64,000 bases of DNA from Ceratobasidium sp. AG-K (Eukaryota > Basidiomycota > Agaricomycetes > Cantharellales > Ceratobasidiaceae): positions 434,001 through 498,000 of the forward strand of contig JAWNGF010000003.1 of NCBI GenBank assembly GCA_037039685.1, in the 5' to 3' direction. This document shows, piece after piece, positions 1-12,100 of this stretch; positions within the stretch are counted from its first letter, which is position 1, and every line of letters starts with the position of its first letter. The notes under the pieces were generated by a model. That model was given only the letters and a program-made list of their open reading frames with translations, did not search any database and was not told where the DNA came from. The position numbers and the translations under genes were made by a program.

Positions 1-1593
1 GACAACGGGCGGATATTTCCGCCCCATCCGAGTTCACACCGCGGCTTGGCAAACGTCGAAACAAAACACTAGCCGGCCAGGTCGTCTTCCCGCGGAGTGG
101 ATGTAGCGTTTAGTAGAAGAGTGTGCGAGACGAGTATAAAGTAGATGATAAGCTCTGGCCCCAGTAGGTCCGCCTAGCTCCGAGGTCGGGGAGCTGTCTA
201 ATCTGATGTCAGAAAGAGCCGAGATACCGGCCGATGTCTTCAGGTAGGTGGTTGATTCGTGATCTGACGATTCAAGATTGGGTACACACCCTTGCAAATA
301 TTGTCCCGTTACTCACTCTAGGGAGGATTAGCAGTTTTTGCCGGAGGAAACCCCGTGTAAATTACAGATAGTGTCATCAATTTCATAGGATTACTCAGCA
401 GTGAAAGCGTGCGGAAAACGTCCAAGATTCTGTACGAGCTTCGCCTCGTGTCAGAACCCCCTGCAAACTATTATGACTTCGCCGGATGTTGGCCACGTTT
501 TCGTTCCATTCTGGGACGTGAGAAACTCGTGTGAAGATCCGGGGAAGCGTTCACACTTCCCCGAGCTTTCGGTCCCGCGAAACCTCAAGATTTTCTCCCG
601 GGGGGATCGAAGCCGAATGAGCGACAAATGTTGACGTTTTGTTTCCTTTTTCAGCGCATTTCGCTTTAATTTCGCCACACTTTCGCACCGGTAAAATGCG
701 GTGGAACTGTCGAGCGACTCCACAATATCTCAGCCGCTGCAAATCCCGAGGAAACGAGGTGCGCTTACCTTTCACGTCAACTAGGTTTCCCCTCGGCTAA
801 ATCAACACGCGTTTTTCCCGTTTTCCCCCGGGTGAGTTTCGCTCACAATATCCAAACTTCGTATATCATTTTTCTATGTATAGAAACGGGTATAATTTCA
901 CTTGAGTCAAAAAAAATAGAACATTTTCTCGCCGTTCTGGCGCCCTGTGAGAAACACCTAGGCTTTGTGTAGAGGTATAACTGTATGCTATGATCTGGTA
1001 AGGGACAATGAAACGGCGAAAACACCACGAGCTCGAGATTCGCTTGGGACCTGGAGACCCTGGTGAAGGGTACTTCGCACCTAAGGCGTCTGAGTACATC
1101 GGGAGTACCCGGGTGAAGGGAGGGCCACGGCAAAATACTGTGGCTCAGAAACCACCCTCTTTGTACCTCTAGCCACCTGGAGGAAAGCAAGATTAGCTTA
1201 TTCTATAGGACTAGGGCCGGGGTTTTAAATAACAGCCAGGCCGCAGTGGGTTCCATCGCCGCAACGGCACTGGTACTTGGGCAGGGTTACGAGCCGATGG
1301 CTATGTAATACATGTTACAATTGCGCTATGACCCCAAGAAGGTCTAATACTCAAACCGGCAATGGCTTCTTGATCAGGTGCCCAATCTAAGTATACAGAG
1401 TCCAATTCATTGTTTCATATTGTATTTACAGAAGGACACCACAGTAGCGCGAACATCAGAGGATAAAAGTAGTCCGATCGAGAAAGTCAAAGACAAGAGA
1501 TAATAGAATTAGTACCTGTCCACTCCCTTGGGCTTTGTCGCCCGAGAGTCAGCGTCCTTGGGTGCAAGAGTCAAATATATGCGCAACATACAT
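1..1593. other. Left-edge region, no gene recognised
   Basis: Only short overlapping reading frames on both strands are present, without family resemblance or a consistent chain of splice sites. Base composition is unremarkable and no long repeat stands out. A UTR or the edge of a gene outside the window cannot be excluded. Confidence 0.4.
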
Positions 1594-2390
1594 CTACTCA
1601 AGCAACGGCGTATTGATCACATGAATCACACCGTTGTTGGTTGTCACATCCGAACGGATGACCCGTGACTTGACACACCCGTAAACAACATATAGCTCGT
1701 CGCCTTCCCTCTTAAACCTGAGAGTATGTCCTTGACAGTCGAAGCCGGAGTGATCTTGGTGTCAATTTCCTATATGTTGATATTCCTGAAATTCCCGATG
1801 GTCTTTGCGGTGGAGTTCCCTGCCGTGCCGCGGGTGGCTCGACGACTGTCAGAGGAGATATAAATGACCTATCTCAGGAAGGTCAATAATAGGTAGATAA
1901 CTAAACCAACGAGGCAAATTACCTGGACTTGAGGGCGTCCTCCAAGTTTGACAAACTCGGGGTCGTCCCAGAGAGTTGGCAAGACCAAGCGCTGCGGCTC
2001 GATGTTGCTGCGCCTTGCAGAGCTGCTGCCATAGTCAGTGGCAGAAAACGCCACTGGTTGTGCGCTGCCGGCCTGTTGGGCCCGCTTGCCATGTAGCAAT
2101 GCCTGGGTAAATATCATTAGAATGGTTGTACACCACAAAACGCGAAAGCGTACCTCGTTGGAAGCAGCATAAATGGTCTTTCGTTGTGGGTACGCTAGCT
2201 TCTTGACAAATTCTTGGCCCTTGTCGGTCGCGCTCCAGCTCTCTAGTTCGCCGGCATAATCGGTAAGGTTATTTTTACACATATACTCTAGCAATCCGGA
2301 CAGGAAGTCATTGGCACGGGGTTCGAAAGGCGACGCTTGCACCGCGACGGATGAAGCCAGCAGGAGCCCAACGACGAACTTGGCAAACAT
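1594..2390 (-). pseudogene. Fasciclin (FAS1) domain secreted protein, probably broken
   Basis: The product would be a secreted FAS1-domain adhesion protein. Exon 1 (2154-2390) starts at an ATG followed by a hydrophobic signal peptide (FAKFVVGLLLASSVAVQA). Exon 2 (1923-2102) follows a 51-nt GTACGC-CCAG intron. The third segment (1594-1868) carries FAS1 C-terminal hallmarks: an RGTAGNSTAKTIGNF stretch and, at the end, SDVTTNNGVIHVINTPLLE, which matches the family's NGV(I/V)HVI motif. Between these two pieces the frame meets a TAG codon (near 1767) and must shift by one base to reach the conserved end. I found no GT-AG intron that removes both lesions, so I call it a pseudogene or recently broken gene. 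An unusual intron or a sequencing error is the alternative. Confidence 0.6.
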
Positions 2391-5300
2391 GCCAGTAGCT
2401 AGACAAAGGGGCAAGGGCTGAGTCGCAGAGCAAGCGGATGACTCGATGCAAGTCGTAAACCGTGAGGAGGAACTGCGTCCTCCCGGTAGATCTCATACTC
2501 CAAAGGCAGCATGACAATGTCGGTCTCCAACGCAGAGTACATGCTGGAATTGCTTCGGGCGCGGGGAGAAGTGAGGTGTTAGTGTCAAGGGAGATACACG
2601 AGGCAGAACACCTAGGGATGTCATGCCCGGCCCTGGATGCACGAGCTACAAGTGAATATAATTATCGTAATAATGTCACACTTGTGTGGGGTAGCTCCAA
2701 GGAGCGATAAGATTTGCACAATACCACGAGTACGAGGTGACCTTAGCAAGGCTAGGCGCCATCCAACGGTCGGCGGATCACAATGCATGGGGGAATTATG
2801 CCGGTCCTTCAACACCAAAAGACATGTGCACGCTCATCCTTTGATTCCCTCGTTGTTAACTCGGCAAACGATGCGATTTCAAGTGGCAAAAATAGACGCC
2901 CGGCTGTGCTTTTCGTGATAAGCAACTCCGTTCCCCCGGCCGTTGACATGTTTCCACTATCACACGGAACCAAGCTCGGCCACCCACCATCCGAACCACG
3001 TTGTAATATCCCCCCCATTGTAGCTAATTCACGCACATTAATCTGATAGATTGTCTTTCGAAGCCGAATAGAGCCCGCCACCCAGTTTTTGTTGGGGCGC
3101 TTCATCATCTTTGAATTTTGGCGCCTCATACGAGGTCTACGCGCGGTGGGAAAGCTGAGCATATCTGTCGTGCACCTCGGAATCACTTGTTGCCCGCTTC
3201 GAATTCCTGGCTCCTGTATATCTTATGGGTTATGGGCCAACCTCACGCCGGTGCCGGCCGTCATTTGCTTGGCTATTAGAGAGCTTCGGCAGTCGAGTCC
3301 GTGCTTGGGCACGAGGTACTCTACTGTGCCGACAATCGGGCTCATGTATACTTGATGGATGAATCCGGATCGATAAGAACGCCATCGCTCCCGAACACCC
3401 AGAATTGTGATTCCGCTGTTCGGCAGCCTGTGCAATACTCAACTCAGAAGGGTCGATCCGGGAAAGGCTGAAATTTTGGCATTTCAGTTCTGAGAGCACC
3501 GCTTCTGTGGAGTAATCCACAGGTCTTGCGAGTACTCGTGTCGCAGGGTTCACTTCGAGCAACTCGTAGGACTCCTAGGCCTTCCGGAGCACTTGGAACC
3601 TGGAATTGTTTCCCGATGATGAGTCCCAATTAGACATTGGTTAGCGTCCAAAGTACCAATTAGGCTCGCAATGCTCGGAGCCTAACGCCAATCAAATGAG
3701 GGTCGAGGCTTGGTTTATGAACGTAAGGGAGACGTCATGAATCCATATTTCCAATACTTCTAGCGTTACGCACCGGGAAGCGATCCAGATCTGATGGTCA
3801 GATCGGGATCCACTGTTCGAACAGAGGGATCACCTCGGCACTTGTGATAAGCGAAGCAGAGGATGGCCGTAGCTACTAGATACAAGTTGGAGATATTATG
3901 AGCTCGAAAAGCGGTGGCAATTCACCGAAACCCAGGCAGGCGGCCGGTGTGATTCGCTATGGCTGCTCGTGCCATGCCCCCTCCAACGCCTACGAAGCAG
4001 CGTGGGGCATCTTCTACGAGCCCGGGGTTGCAGGCCTTAGTGTATAGGCTCATAGCCAACCAGAGTGAGGATACGCGTTTGGATGCGTCGGAGTGAGGCG
4101 CTTCGGTTGGTGTATAGGAAAAATGATATTAGATGACAACTTCAAAACTCCAGTGTGAGACCGTCAAGCAGGGCAACTCAACCACCTGGTGACTCGCGTT
4201 CGTAAGAAATATGAACGGATAAGCAATGCCGAGCGCTCACGACACATAAATTACAAAAGCTAGAGAACGAGCAGTCAAGACGAACAAGTACGAAAAAGGA
4301 TAAAAAGAAATCAATCTGAAATATAATCTAAGCTTGGGCTTAGTGAGCAAACCAGTCCATACTGAGAAGACCCCGAGCCAGAGTATATGCGCGGAGTGAC
4401 TGGTTTGGGTATCACCTCGGCTCGGACCGACCCACTCGACAACCCTTACTCAACTTTGCCCACCAACTCCCGCCGCGCTGGGGCCGGTAGCGCGGTTTGG
4501 CCCGGGCAAGGTGAGCGTTGTTGAGTAAGGGTTACACTCACGAAACTAGGATCACTCGCGTAATAGCTCCTTACACTCGCCTCCAACATCTCTCACCGCC
4601 CCTCCCAACCATCCTGCAGATTGGCATTTCCAACGAACTTCAACACTCCCTCTGACGCATCCTTCCCGCGAGTCACGCCCCCTCCCCTCCCTCTAAGCAC
4701 ATCCGTCTTCCCCGCGACCCCGCGTCCATCACCACCATCACCCCCTTCCCATCTCCCATCTCGTCCTCCTGTCGTCACCATACTTCTGGTCCAGTCTCGG
4801 CTTCTGACTCGACTCTCTAGTCCACGCTCCCAGTCGGACTGCGGGAGTGCAGATGTTAGCTCTGTGTTGACAATATCAAAATAAATTATACTCACAACCA
4901 ATGCCTAGCTTGAACTCCCGGCGCCATGGGCGGCGCCCATCTGGCTTGGCCTCGGTCGTTCTTCTCGTAGCCTGAGGTTATCGCTGAACTTCCAATTGAT
5001 CCATCTGTAAGAAAGTTGGTGAGTAACGCAAGAAAATGTTGCATTCATACGAGCTACTCGCCTCAACCACGACTTCCATAAGCGGAGCGCTCAGCCCCCC
5101 AATGGAGTGTGGCTAGCGCTGTGGAAGCAGGATCGGGGTGCCGGGTATAGTGCTGATGGAATTTTTGTTCGGGGCGGGCTGGGAGTTGGGAGAAATATCT
5201 ACTAATTAGCGGGAGAAGGGCGTCAATATTACCAAAATACTCACCTCAACATTGCCATGGAGTTGGCTCGAGTACTTGCGAACGAGGTTTCGACGAAGCT

Positions 5301-5514
5301 GGCAGGTGGGGATAGATGAGCAAGGCGCGAGGATGCAGGGCCTGAATCTAGGATCAATTAGCACGGTGTTCAAGTAGCCTAATGAGGTCACTTGCTAGTA
5401 GCGCCACTACGCCATCTCTCAATACCAAGTAACCTTGATTACTCGGTGTTATCGATGTCCACACGTGGCCTGGACACCAAAGGCGGACGTTCCAACCTAA
5501 CACAGAAGCTATAC
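2391..5514. other. Intergenic stretch with one foldback repeat, no gene recognised
   Basis: About 3.1 kb with scattered short reading frames and no recognisable protein. A minus-strand frame at 2809-3186 and an S/P-rich plus-strand frame at 4621-4884 are the longest and resemble no family I know. Some good-looking splice sites occur on the minus strand around 5025-5245 (a GTGAGT donor, a TTCTTACAG acceptor), so a short unrecognised transcript is possible. The inverted repeat at 4441-4533 is listed separately. Confidence 0.35.
4441..4533. repeat. Short foldback (MITE-like) inverted repeat
   Basis: The arms aacccttactcaac (4441-4454) and gttgagtaagggtt (4520-4533) are perfect 14-bp inverted complements. 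They enclose a GC-rich centre in which ttgccc and gggcaa also pair imperfectly. The whole unit is about 93 bp. It could be a small non-autonomous element or a strong hairpin. No target-site duplication is clear, so mobility is inference. Confidence 0.5.
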
Positions 5515-6790
5515 TCAACTAAAGAGCCCGTTATCAGCCAAGGAGAAAATACAAACAGTATCAGGGCCCTCACCGTGGTGTCTCCCGTTGAGTGAGTTTG
5601 GCCTCCCAAACTCGTCCCTTTCGACGACAAAATGCGCCGTGGTCACCTTGACGCATACATCCACCGTCGCTCCGAGTTCGCGGGCCTCGGGGAACCAATC
5701 GAGGTAGGCCGTGGAGAACCGAATCTCACGTAGGGCCTGGTACATCGCCTGGTCCAACCTACGGACCACATTCAACTCGAGTCGGTGGTCGAATGTTGAA
5801 TCCGACCGGTAGAAGAGCGGTCGCTGTGGCTGTCCGGGAACGGTCACGTATGTTGCCGTCTGGGTCTGGACCGATACCAGGTTCCTCATGATACGAATGT
5901 GTCGACGGCCGGCAAGCTGCAGAGCAGCCTCTGCAATCGGAGCCCATTCGAGAGTGGTCAAGGGGGTGGGAGCGGCGGGGTTGGATAGGACCCGAATTCT
6001 TGATATCGCCGCTAGTAGCGAGATGCCAGCGGTGAGTATCCAGCATCCCAGCGCACGTCCGTTGCGGGAGATGCAGTCGAATGGGTTGCCGCGGCGCCAA
6101 CCATGACCTGGGCGCGGGACCACCGGTGTCAACAAATCGTTTGCACGGGTAGGTGGGACGTAGCGGGAGGTCGGAAGGGTAGGAGGAGGGTAAGGCGGAA
6201 GGGGATCGAGCCAGACACAGGGCGGAGCTGATATCTTGTTTCCGGCCCTCGTGCTCATCAGCCCGACCAGTAGTTCTGCGGATGGGCTAACGAGTCTATC
6301 GACCGCTCGTCGGGTACTGTGCTCGACGTAGACGATAAACCTTCGGGCGGCATGGACGATGAGGTGCCGAGAGGCAGCTAAAGAACTCGCGTAAGCCGGT
6401 AGCTTCGATACCCATGCGCGACGTACCTTTCATAAGTTTAATCGCAGGCATACCCACATTTGTGGTATGTTCCTGCTTGGTTATTTTCGATGGTTTAGCC
6501 CTCGGGCCGTAGGAGGGGAGAGGGGGAGGATATGATGTCGGATTATGGGATGAGGCGGTCGGATCATGCGCCGTCGGTGTGAGTGTGCCTCTGGTGTACA
6601 TAACCCCGACATCGTCACGGGTCGGGGTGGGACGATTGCATTGGCAGAGGCTATAACTTGTCAAACTCAACACATCCAAGCAGCTTAGTCACGCCACTTA
6701 CACCCTCAGGTCCCCTGCGTATGCGGGTTTCAGCATGTAGTATACCGCCAGCAGGCAAAGCCAGCTACGCGATGATACACTGCTGAACAT
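5515..6790 (-). CDS. Predicted secreted or membrane protein of unknown function, 3 exons
   Basis: I do not recognise this family. Three exons join in phase: 6702-6790, 6427-6650 and 5515-6377 (introns of 51 and 49 nt, GTAAGT and GTACGT donors), giving about 391 residues. The ATG at 6790 opens a signal-peptide-like start (SWLCLLAVYYMLKPAYA), which is why I chose it over the internal methionines. A Pro/Ser/Thr-rich segment follows. A hydrophobic stretch near GCWILTAGISLLAAI may be a membrane segment. The last part, after FVVERDEFGR, is less protein-like, so a further small intron near the stop is possible. It could be a secreted cell-surface protein; that is inference from the signal peptide alone. 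Confidence 0.6.
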
Positions 6791-9151
6791 CGTGGTGGTA
6801 AGAGCTTAGAATATAGTTGTAAAGAAATATAGCAATATACGAGTAGTAACGGTGAGGGACTTGCCTCGCATTTGACGGCTTATGTACCCGTACCCGCCTC
6901 CTGTCTTCTCTCGGCCGGCGGGCACCACCGAAGCCATTTGACCTTAGCTACTAAACTAGGAAACGCCAGGCGGGAGGTGGAAACAGGAGAGCGGCCTCGG
7001 CAGGAAGGTCTGGGCTCGGCGGGCGGAGTCGGTCAGGGGTTGAGAATGAACAGGAGGATCGCTTGAATATTTCTCTTCATCCACTCGGGAGATGTAGGTT
7101 GTCCACTAGGAAGGAGGTTTTATATATAGACTAGGATTTTGTTCTTGAATGCCGCGTTGAAATCGAACGAGTATTGGTGCTTGCGCCTGGGTACACAAGT
7201 CCCGCTGATGGCCGACGTGACGCGATCACGGACAGGTGACTGGTGATACACTCGAATGTGTAGTATAGTTGTGCTAATAGAGACATGAGTATAAGCTGCC
7301 ACAGATCTGTAGTCATTGGAGCGTCTTGAATCCGCAATGATCCAGACCTGCGAAGTGCCAGGTTTGGTTTTGGGCCGTTCCTGTCCCTCTCATGAACACA
7401 CTGGATTTACTACGCTACCTCCATTCGAATACTATTCCATATCTGAGATTAAGGTATCTTTGGCTTCATTTATGACGTTGATAGACACCTTTGCTTTCGG
7501 TTAATTAGTGGTGTGCGTCTTGTGGCGATGGACGGATGGATGTACTCGGAGGACGCGCTTCAAGTCACATGGCCACCTTTTTTCATACGTCATTGACTGG
7601 CTGCATGAACATATGGTCAAACCGCTAGCGGCCGAAGCCGAGAAAACACGACACAAAGACAAGGAGGTAACAGCTAGTAGGACAGGGATGAAAAGGTGTA
7701 CGGTAAGCAGACGAACCAATGCCGGTGGGGTCACGAGACATAAATTAAACACAACAGAAGCAAAGACGGGTGGCGTAAGGTAAGATGAAGTAGCTGTAGT
7801 CATTGCTGTTAAAATATTAACCATCCTCCCTCTCAATTCACGTGGTAAGTCTTTTTTTTTAAAAATAAATAAACAATTTATACTGGTTACAAGAACCCTA
7901 GGCCCAACCACCGAGAGACAGAAGCCGAAGCAGCTACACGAAGGTAACAGATAGTAGCACTAAGCCCAGGGCCTGGGCGGCTCAACGGTCACAACGTTAA
8001 AAAAGCCTAAGCTGACTCAACATGTCCTGCTGGTACGTGCAGCGGACGGTAAGCGTACCCAGGAGATCCACCATAATGACCCAACTTCGAACCGACGATA
8101 AGCACGAGTGACTAAAAGGCTATATCTCACAAAAGGTTGCACACGCAGTGGTGATGAATCTCGCTTGTTCATGTATTCAAGCGAACTAGGGTGGCGTCAT
8201 GACCGTTAGTTCAGTTGTCCAAATAGATGCATATATTCAACTCGTTTCTTGATCTATTCCATCCCCGTAATCATTACATATCAAAATATGGTAGTATCCA
8301 AGGGTGTTTCAGCCCCCAAAGATAGAGCAATAAATCTCACTCAGGAATTTTTGAGACCTGAAATACCTCTTTTTCGTACCCCTATCATCCAATCCTTTTG
8401 CATTTTTCCCCATGAAGGTATCCCTCTCTATTTCTTGATATAGCGTAGGCTTTCTATAGGCGATTATATATGCCAGTATAGCTAGAGCTGAATCGCTTTG
8501 TTGTCGGAATGATAGAGCATACAATGTAGTCGGAATGGACAGCCACAATACAATACAAATCGGTCACCACTTTGCGCACTGTTGGGGTCGAGGAACTAAA
8601 TCTTAGTGACATGTACGCTGGACCGAAAATGGCTGCATTCAGTGACGTATTGCCTTGGGCTTCAGGCATCTTACACATGGTTTGAGTTAATTCTTACCAA
8701 ACGCAGCAAGTTTGAAATGGTTATGGAGCCAATTTCCCCCCGGTCAGCCCTGGAGATAAGGTTTAGTGAAAATATAGCTGAAAGCGGTCACGGTCAGCGC
8801 TTTGGACTATGAGTTCTTGATGTTTAGATCACAAGATTTCAGCCCGTCTAGCCCACACAGTGTGCGATTGCCGTATCTCAATCAGTTTGTGATCTTACAG
8901 CTTACATTTACACGCGGTTAATAGCTTGTATGCTGCGCTATTTCTATATGAATAATGCCGAATTTTTCGAATCGAACAAGAGCCTGTGTGGCTCGATGAT
9001 TGCAATGACATAATCGATTTAAATGGTTGTGATTAACTGTATATAAAACCTTAATAGCCGGAACGAGATATGGATAACCTTTCACCCTACAAACCGACAC
9101 CAATCGCATCATCGTTCCACCACACCATCAGTAGGTTGACCTCCTCGATCC
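6791..9151. other. Intergenic, no gene recognised
   Basis: About 2.4 kb with only short frames. A minus-strand frame at 7501-7911 is hydrophobic but not family-like. A T-run followed by A-rich sequence lies near 7851-7875. Nothing here is supported as a gene. Confidence 0.4.
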
Positions 9152-12100
9152 TTATTCTATTTAGCTTACGGCACTCTTAAAGTGATGACGAAAACACTCA
9201 CTATTGGTCCCTTGAGACCGTCCCTCATACTTCCAGCCGTTCAACTTTGAGGCTTCCTTGGTCTTCCGAGAAAATGGATGAGGTTTCTCGTATATATATC
9301 CTTCTCCCCCATCTAGAGTAATCGCTGATTCTAGCTGCAGACGTGACTCGGCGGCTGACTTAGTAAACGGCGCCTCTTTCTGTGTCTCTTGAAGGTAAAC
9401 TCTAGCCGACTCTCGAACATCCCTCCGGACATCAAACCCTTTGGAGAGAAATTCGAGTGTGAGTTTCTTCTCACTGGTGCTGCTGTGCATTTTCATGTAG
9501 CGATTGATTTCGAAGGCGATGGTTCTAATACTCGCGTGGCTGAGTAGAAGTCGTGAGTAATGAGCCAAGGTTCTGGATAACCCCAGCAAGAAGAGGGCGG
9601 CCATGTCGCTTTTCCGGGGTTTCACGCGGCTATATCTCTTCCAGTACTCCTGTCGCGCCGAGTGTGTCCAAAAGTCCCACTCGTCATCGTCCTTTTCGCA
9701 TGACAGCCCCCAAAACGTCAGAGCGACAGCCAGAGCCGGTCGTACATGGGTTTCTGAATCGGGTGGGAACCGAGATAACAGTTCAAGGATTAGGCGGATG
9801 TTGTCCGTCGATATCTTGAGAACCGACTCGGCGGAAGCTGCAATTATTACTGTCGTATCAATGAGAGCCTCCACGGCCTCCGGTCGTAACCCATTGGTGG
9901 GGTACCCAGCAACTAAGCTCCAAACTACGTCAAGTTGTTTAGGTGGTACTTGAGCCGAATAATCGCCTTGGTTCAAGGAACAGGCATGGAGATTCCATAC
10001 GGCTAACCCGGCAATGCCGAAGGCGTAGATATGGGCATCCTTTTGTTGGTCTGCCAATCTATCATAATGAAAATAATTCAGCATTAATCATTCTTGAGTA
10101 TAACGTGGAAGGGTTGCAGAGCACTAACCGTGTAAGAATCTTCCATACCACGCCCAATCTCGAGAGCCAAACGTCTTTATCTTCACCATTGGTTAGATCT
10201 TTCAGCCTTCGAGTAAGGTTGTCGGGGTCCGGGCAGTGCATGATCATCGAAGTAAGAATTCGTGCGTAACCCGACATGGAGAACATTTGTGTACGCTGTT
10301 CTTCTTCGTCATCTGATTCTTTGCTTTCCTCGTCATCTACGTCCTCTGCGCCTGGCTTTCCAGGAATTTCCTGTTGAAATTGATTCGTCGACCCTGATTG
10401 CGAAGGGGATCCCCTTTCCGCAAACCACACAATAGCCTGAACTACTAGGCTAACCTCGCAATTGCTCGAATGGTGAATAACTGCCCGGACAGCGGTCTCA
10501 ATGCACTGTGTGTCTGTTGATTGCGACATAAGAAGCGCAAGCGTAGAGCTAGCGAATCTCTCGTCCGTGGGTAGTGGCCCAGGAGCAATAGCGTTATCTT
10601 GTGAGCCAGTTTCAGATGTATTGGCATTAACCTGCTCCAGGGTAGAGGGGCCCGGGGGCGGGAACGGCGTTTCGGTATTTAGAATTGACGTGTCTAGTGA
10701 TTTCAGCTTTTTAACCTCACGAAGGAGTAAGTCGGTAGCGGCAGAGAATGCCTCTGGGTATAGTCTGACTTCATCATGCAGGTGGTCATGGATCAATTGA
10801 CAGATCCCATGGAGGATAGACTAAGAGTAACCGAAAGTTCCTTAGTATGGTATGTGTATGTATGTGTAATGAACTCACTGGGAATGTTTGATCTGTCCAG
10901 TTGGTGCCGTAAATCGCCGCCCATAGAAGTTGTTGAGCTGGGGTGCGACTACTGTACGCAGGAAGTTGATGGAGGAGAGATTCACGGAATAGTGTGGTTG
11001 GGATCATAGTTTCAACTAACATATTATGCATGTGTTGTCGGAATGACTCTGAGCTCACAATTCGGGAGATGAGACCTGAAGGGTGCAGGGGGGATGAATA
11101 ATGCGGGCCAAAGAAGGAGGTTTCATAAACCGCATTGGCGGCGATGTGGGTAGATTCGCTATCCAGACCGAGCTCATTGCTTGGATATAAGAACCCGAGT
11201 AGCGAGAATACTATGAGAGGTGCATAATTGGCGTTTTCAAGTGGAATTTTCCCGGTACGGTGATCCGTGACCAGTCGTTCAGCTACAGATTCAAAGTTCT
11301 TCCGGTCAAAAGGATAATAGAGCCTCGCCTTTAACGCGAAAACAGCAAGGTTCACTCCTATTGAGGATCGCAGCTGCGAGCCGTCGACGTGAGAAACCTT
11401 CCAGAGGGTTCGTAAGAGTGGGGGAATGGCCAGGCTGCTTGCTTGTTCTCGAGCCCTGCTGTCACCAGTCCCTATGTTGAGGTTGAGGTACACAGCTGTT
11501 AGACCATCAATAATAGTTGATATGACCTGTTCGCTGAAATATATTTGATCTTGATCATAGCAGCTGATGAATGCAGTCAACCACATGGCAATCTGCTCAT
11601 ATCATATAGACATTAGATTTTAGTTTGATTTAATCAAGCGATCAAGTAGGGCTCGTACGTTTGCGCTGTCGTTAGCTGATAAAGATTTGACTTCACCTAA
11701 ACTAAAGGGTGCATGACTTAATTAGAATTTCGCAGGTCACGTCTATGAAGGACGTACCTTGCATAGGCGAGTCCTAAATGAGTCACTAGGTTGATTCCGA
11801 GAGTATTTCGAAGCTCTAAAACTTGCTTCATGATGCCGTCAAACTTCAAGCCCGCAAAGTAGGTCATCCAGCGACTATAATCCAAGGCCGAAGATAGATG
11901 CGTTTTATGGTCCAACAAGTAAACCTTCACGCCGTATTCTTTGTGCGACTTGAAGCAATCCGAGAAATGTTTTACAAGGTGAGAGTCGATACGCTTTGAT
12001 AGCTCATCCTTGGTTATGGGTTCAGAACTTGTCATTGAATAAACTTTCCCTATTGCCAGTGCCCCGATTGCGATATCAATAGAGTCGGAGTCTTGTGAGT

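Noticed and set aside
4441..4455. Telomere-like AACCCTTA string
   Set aside because: It occurs once per arm of a short inverted repeat and is not tandemly repeated.
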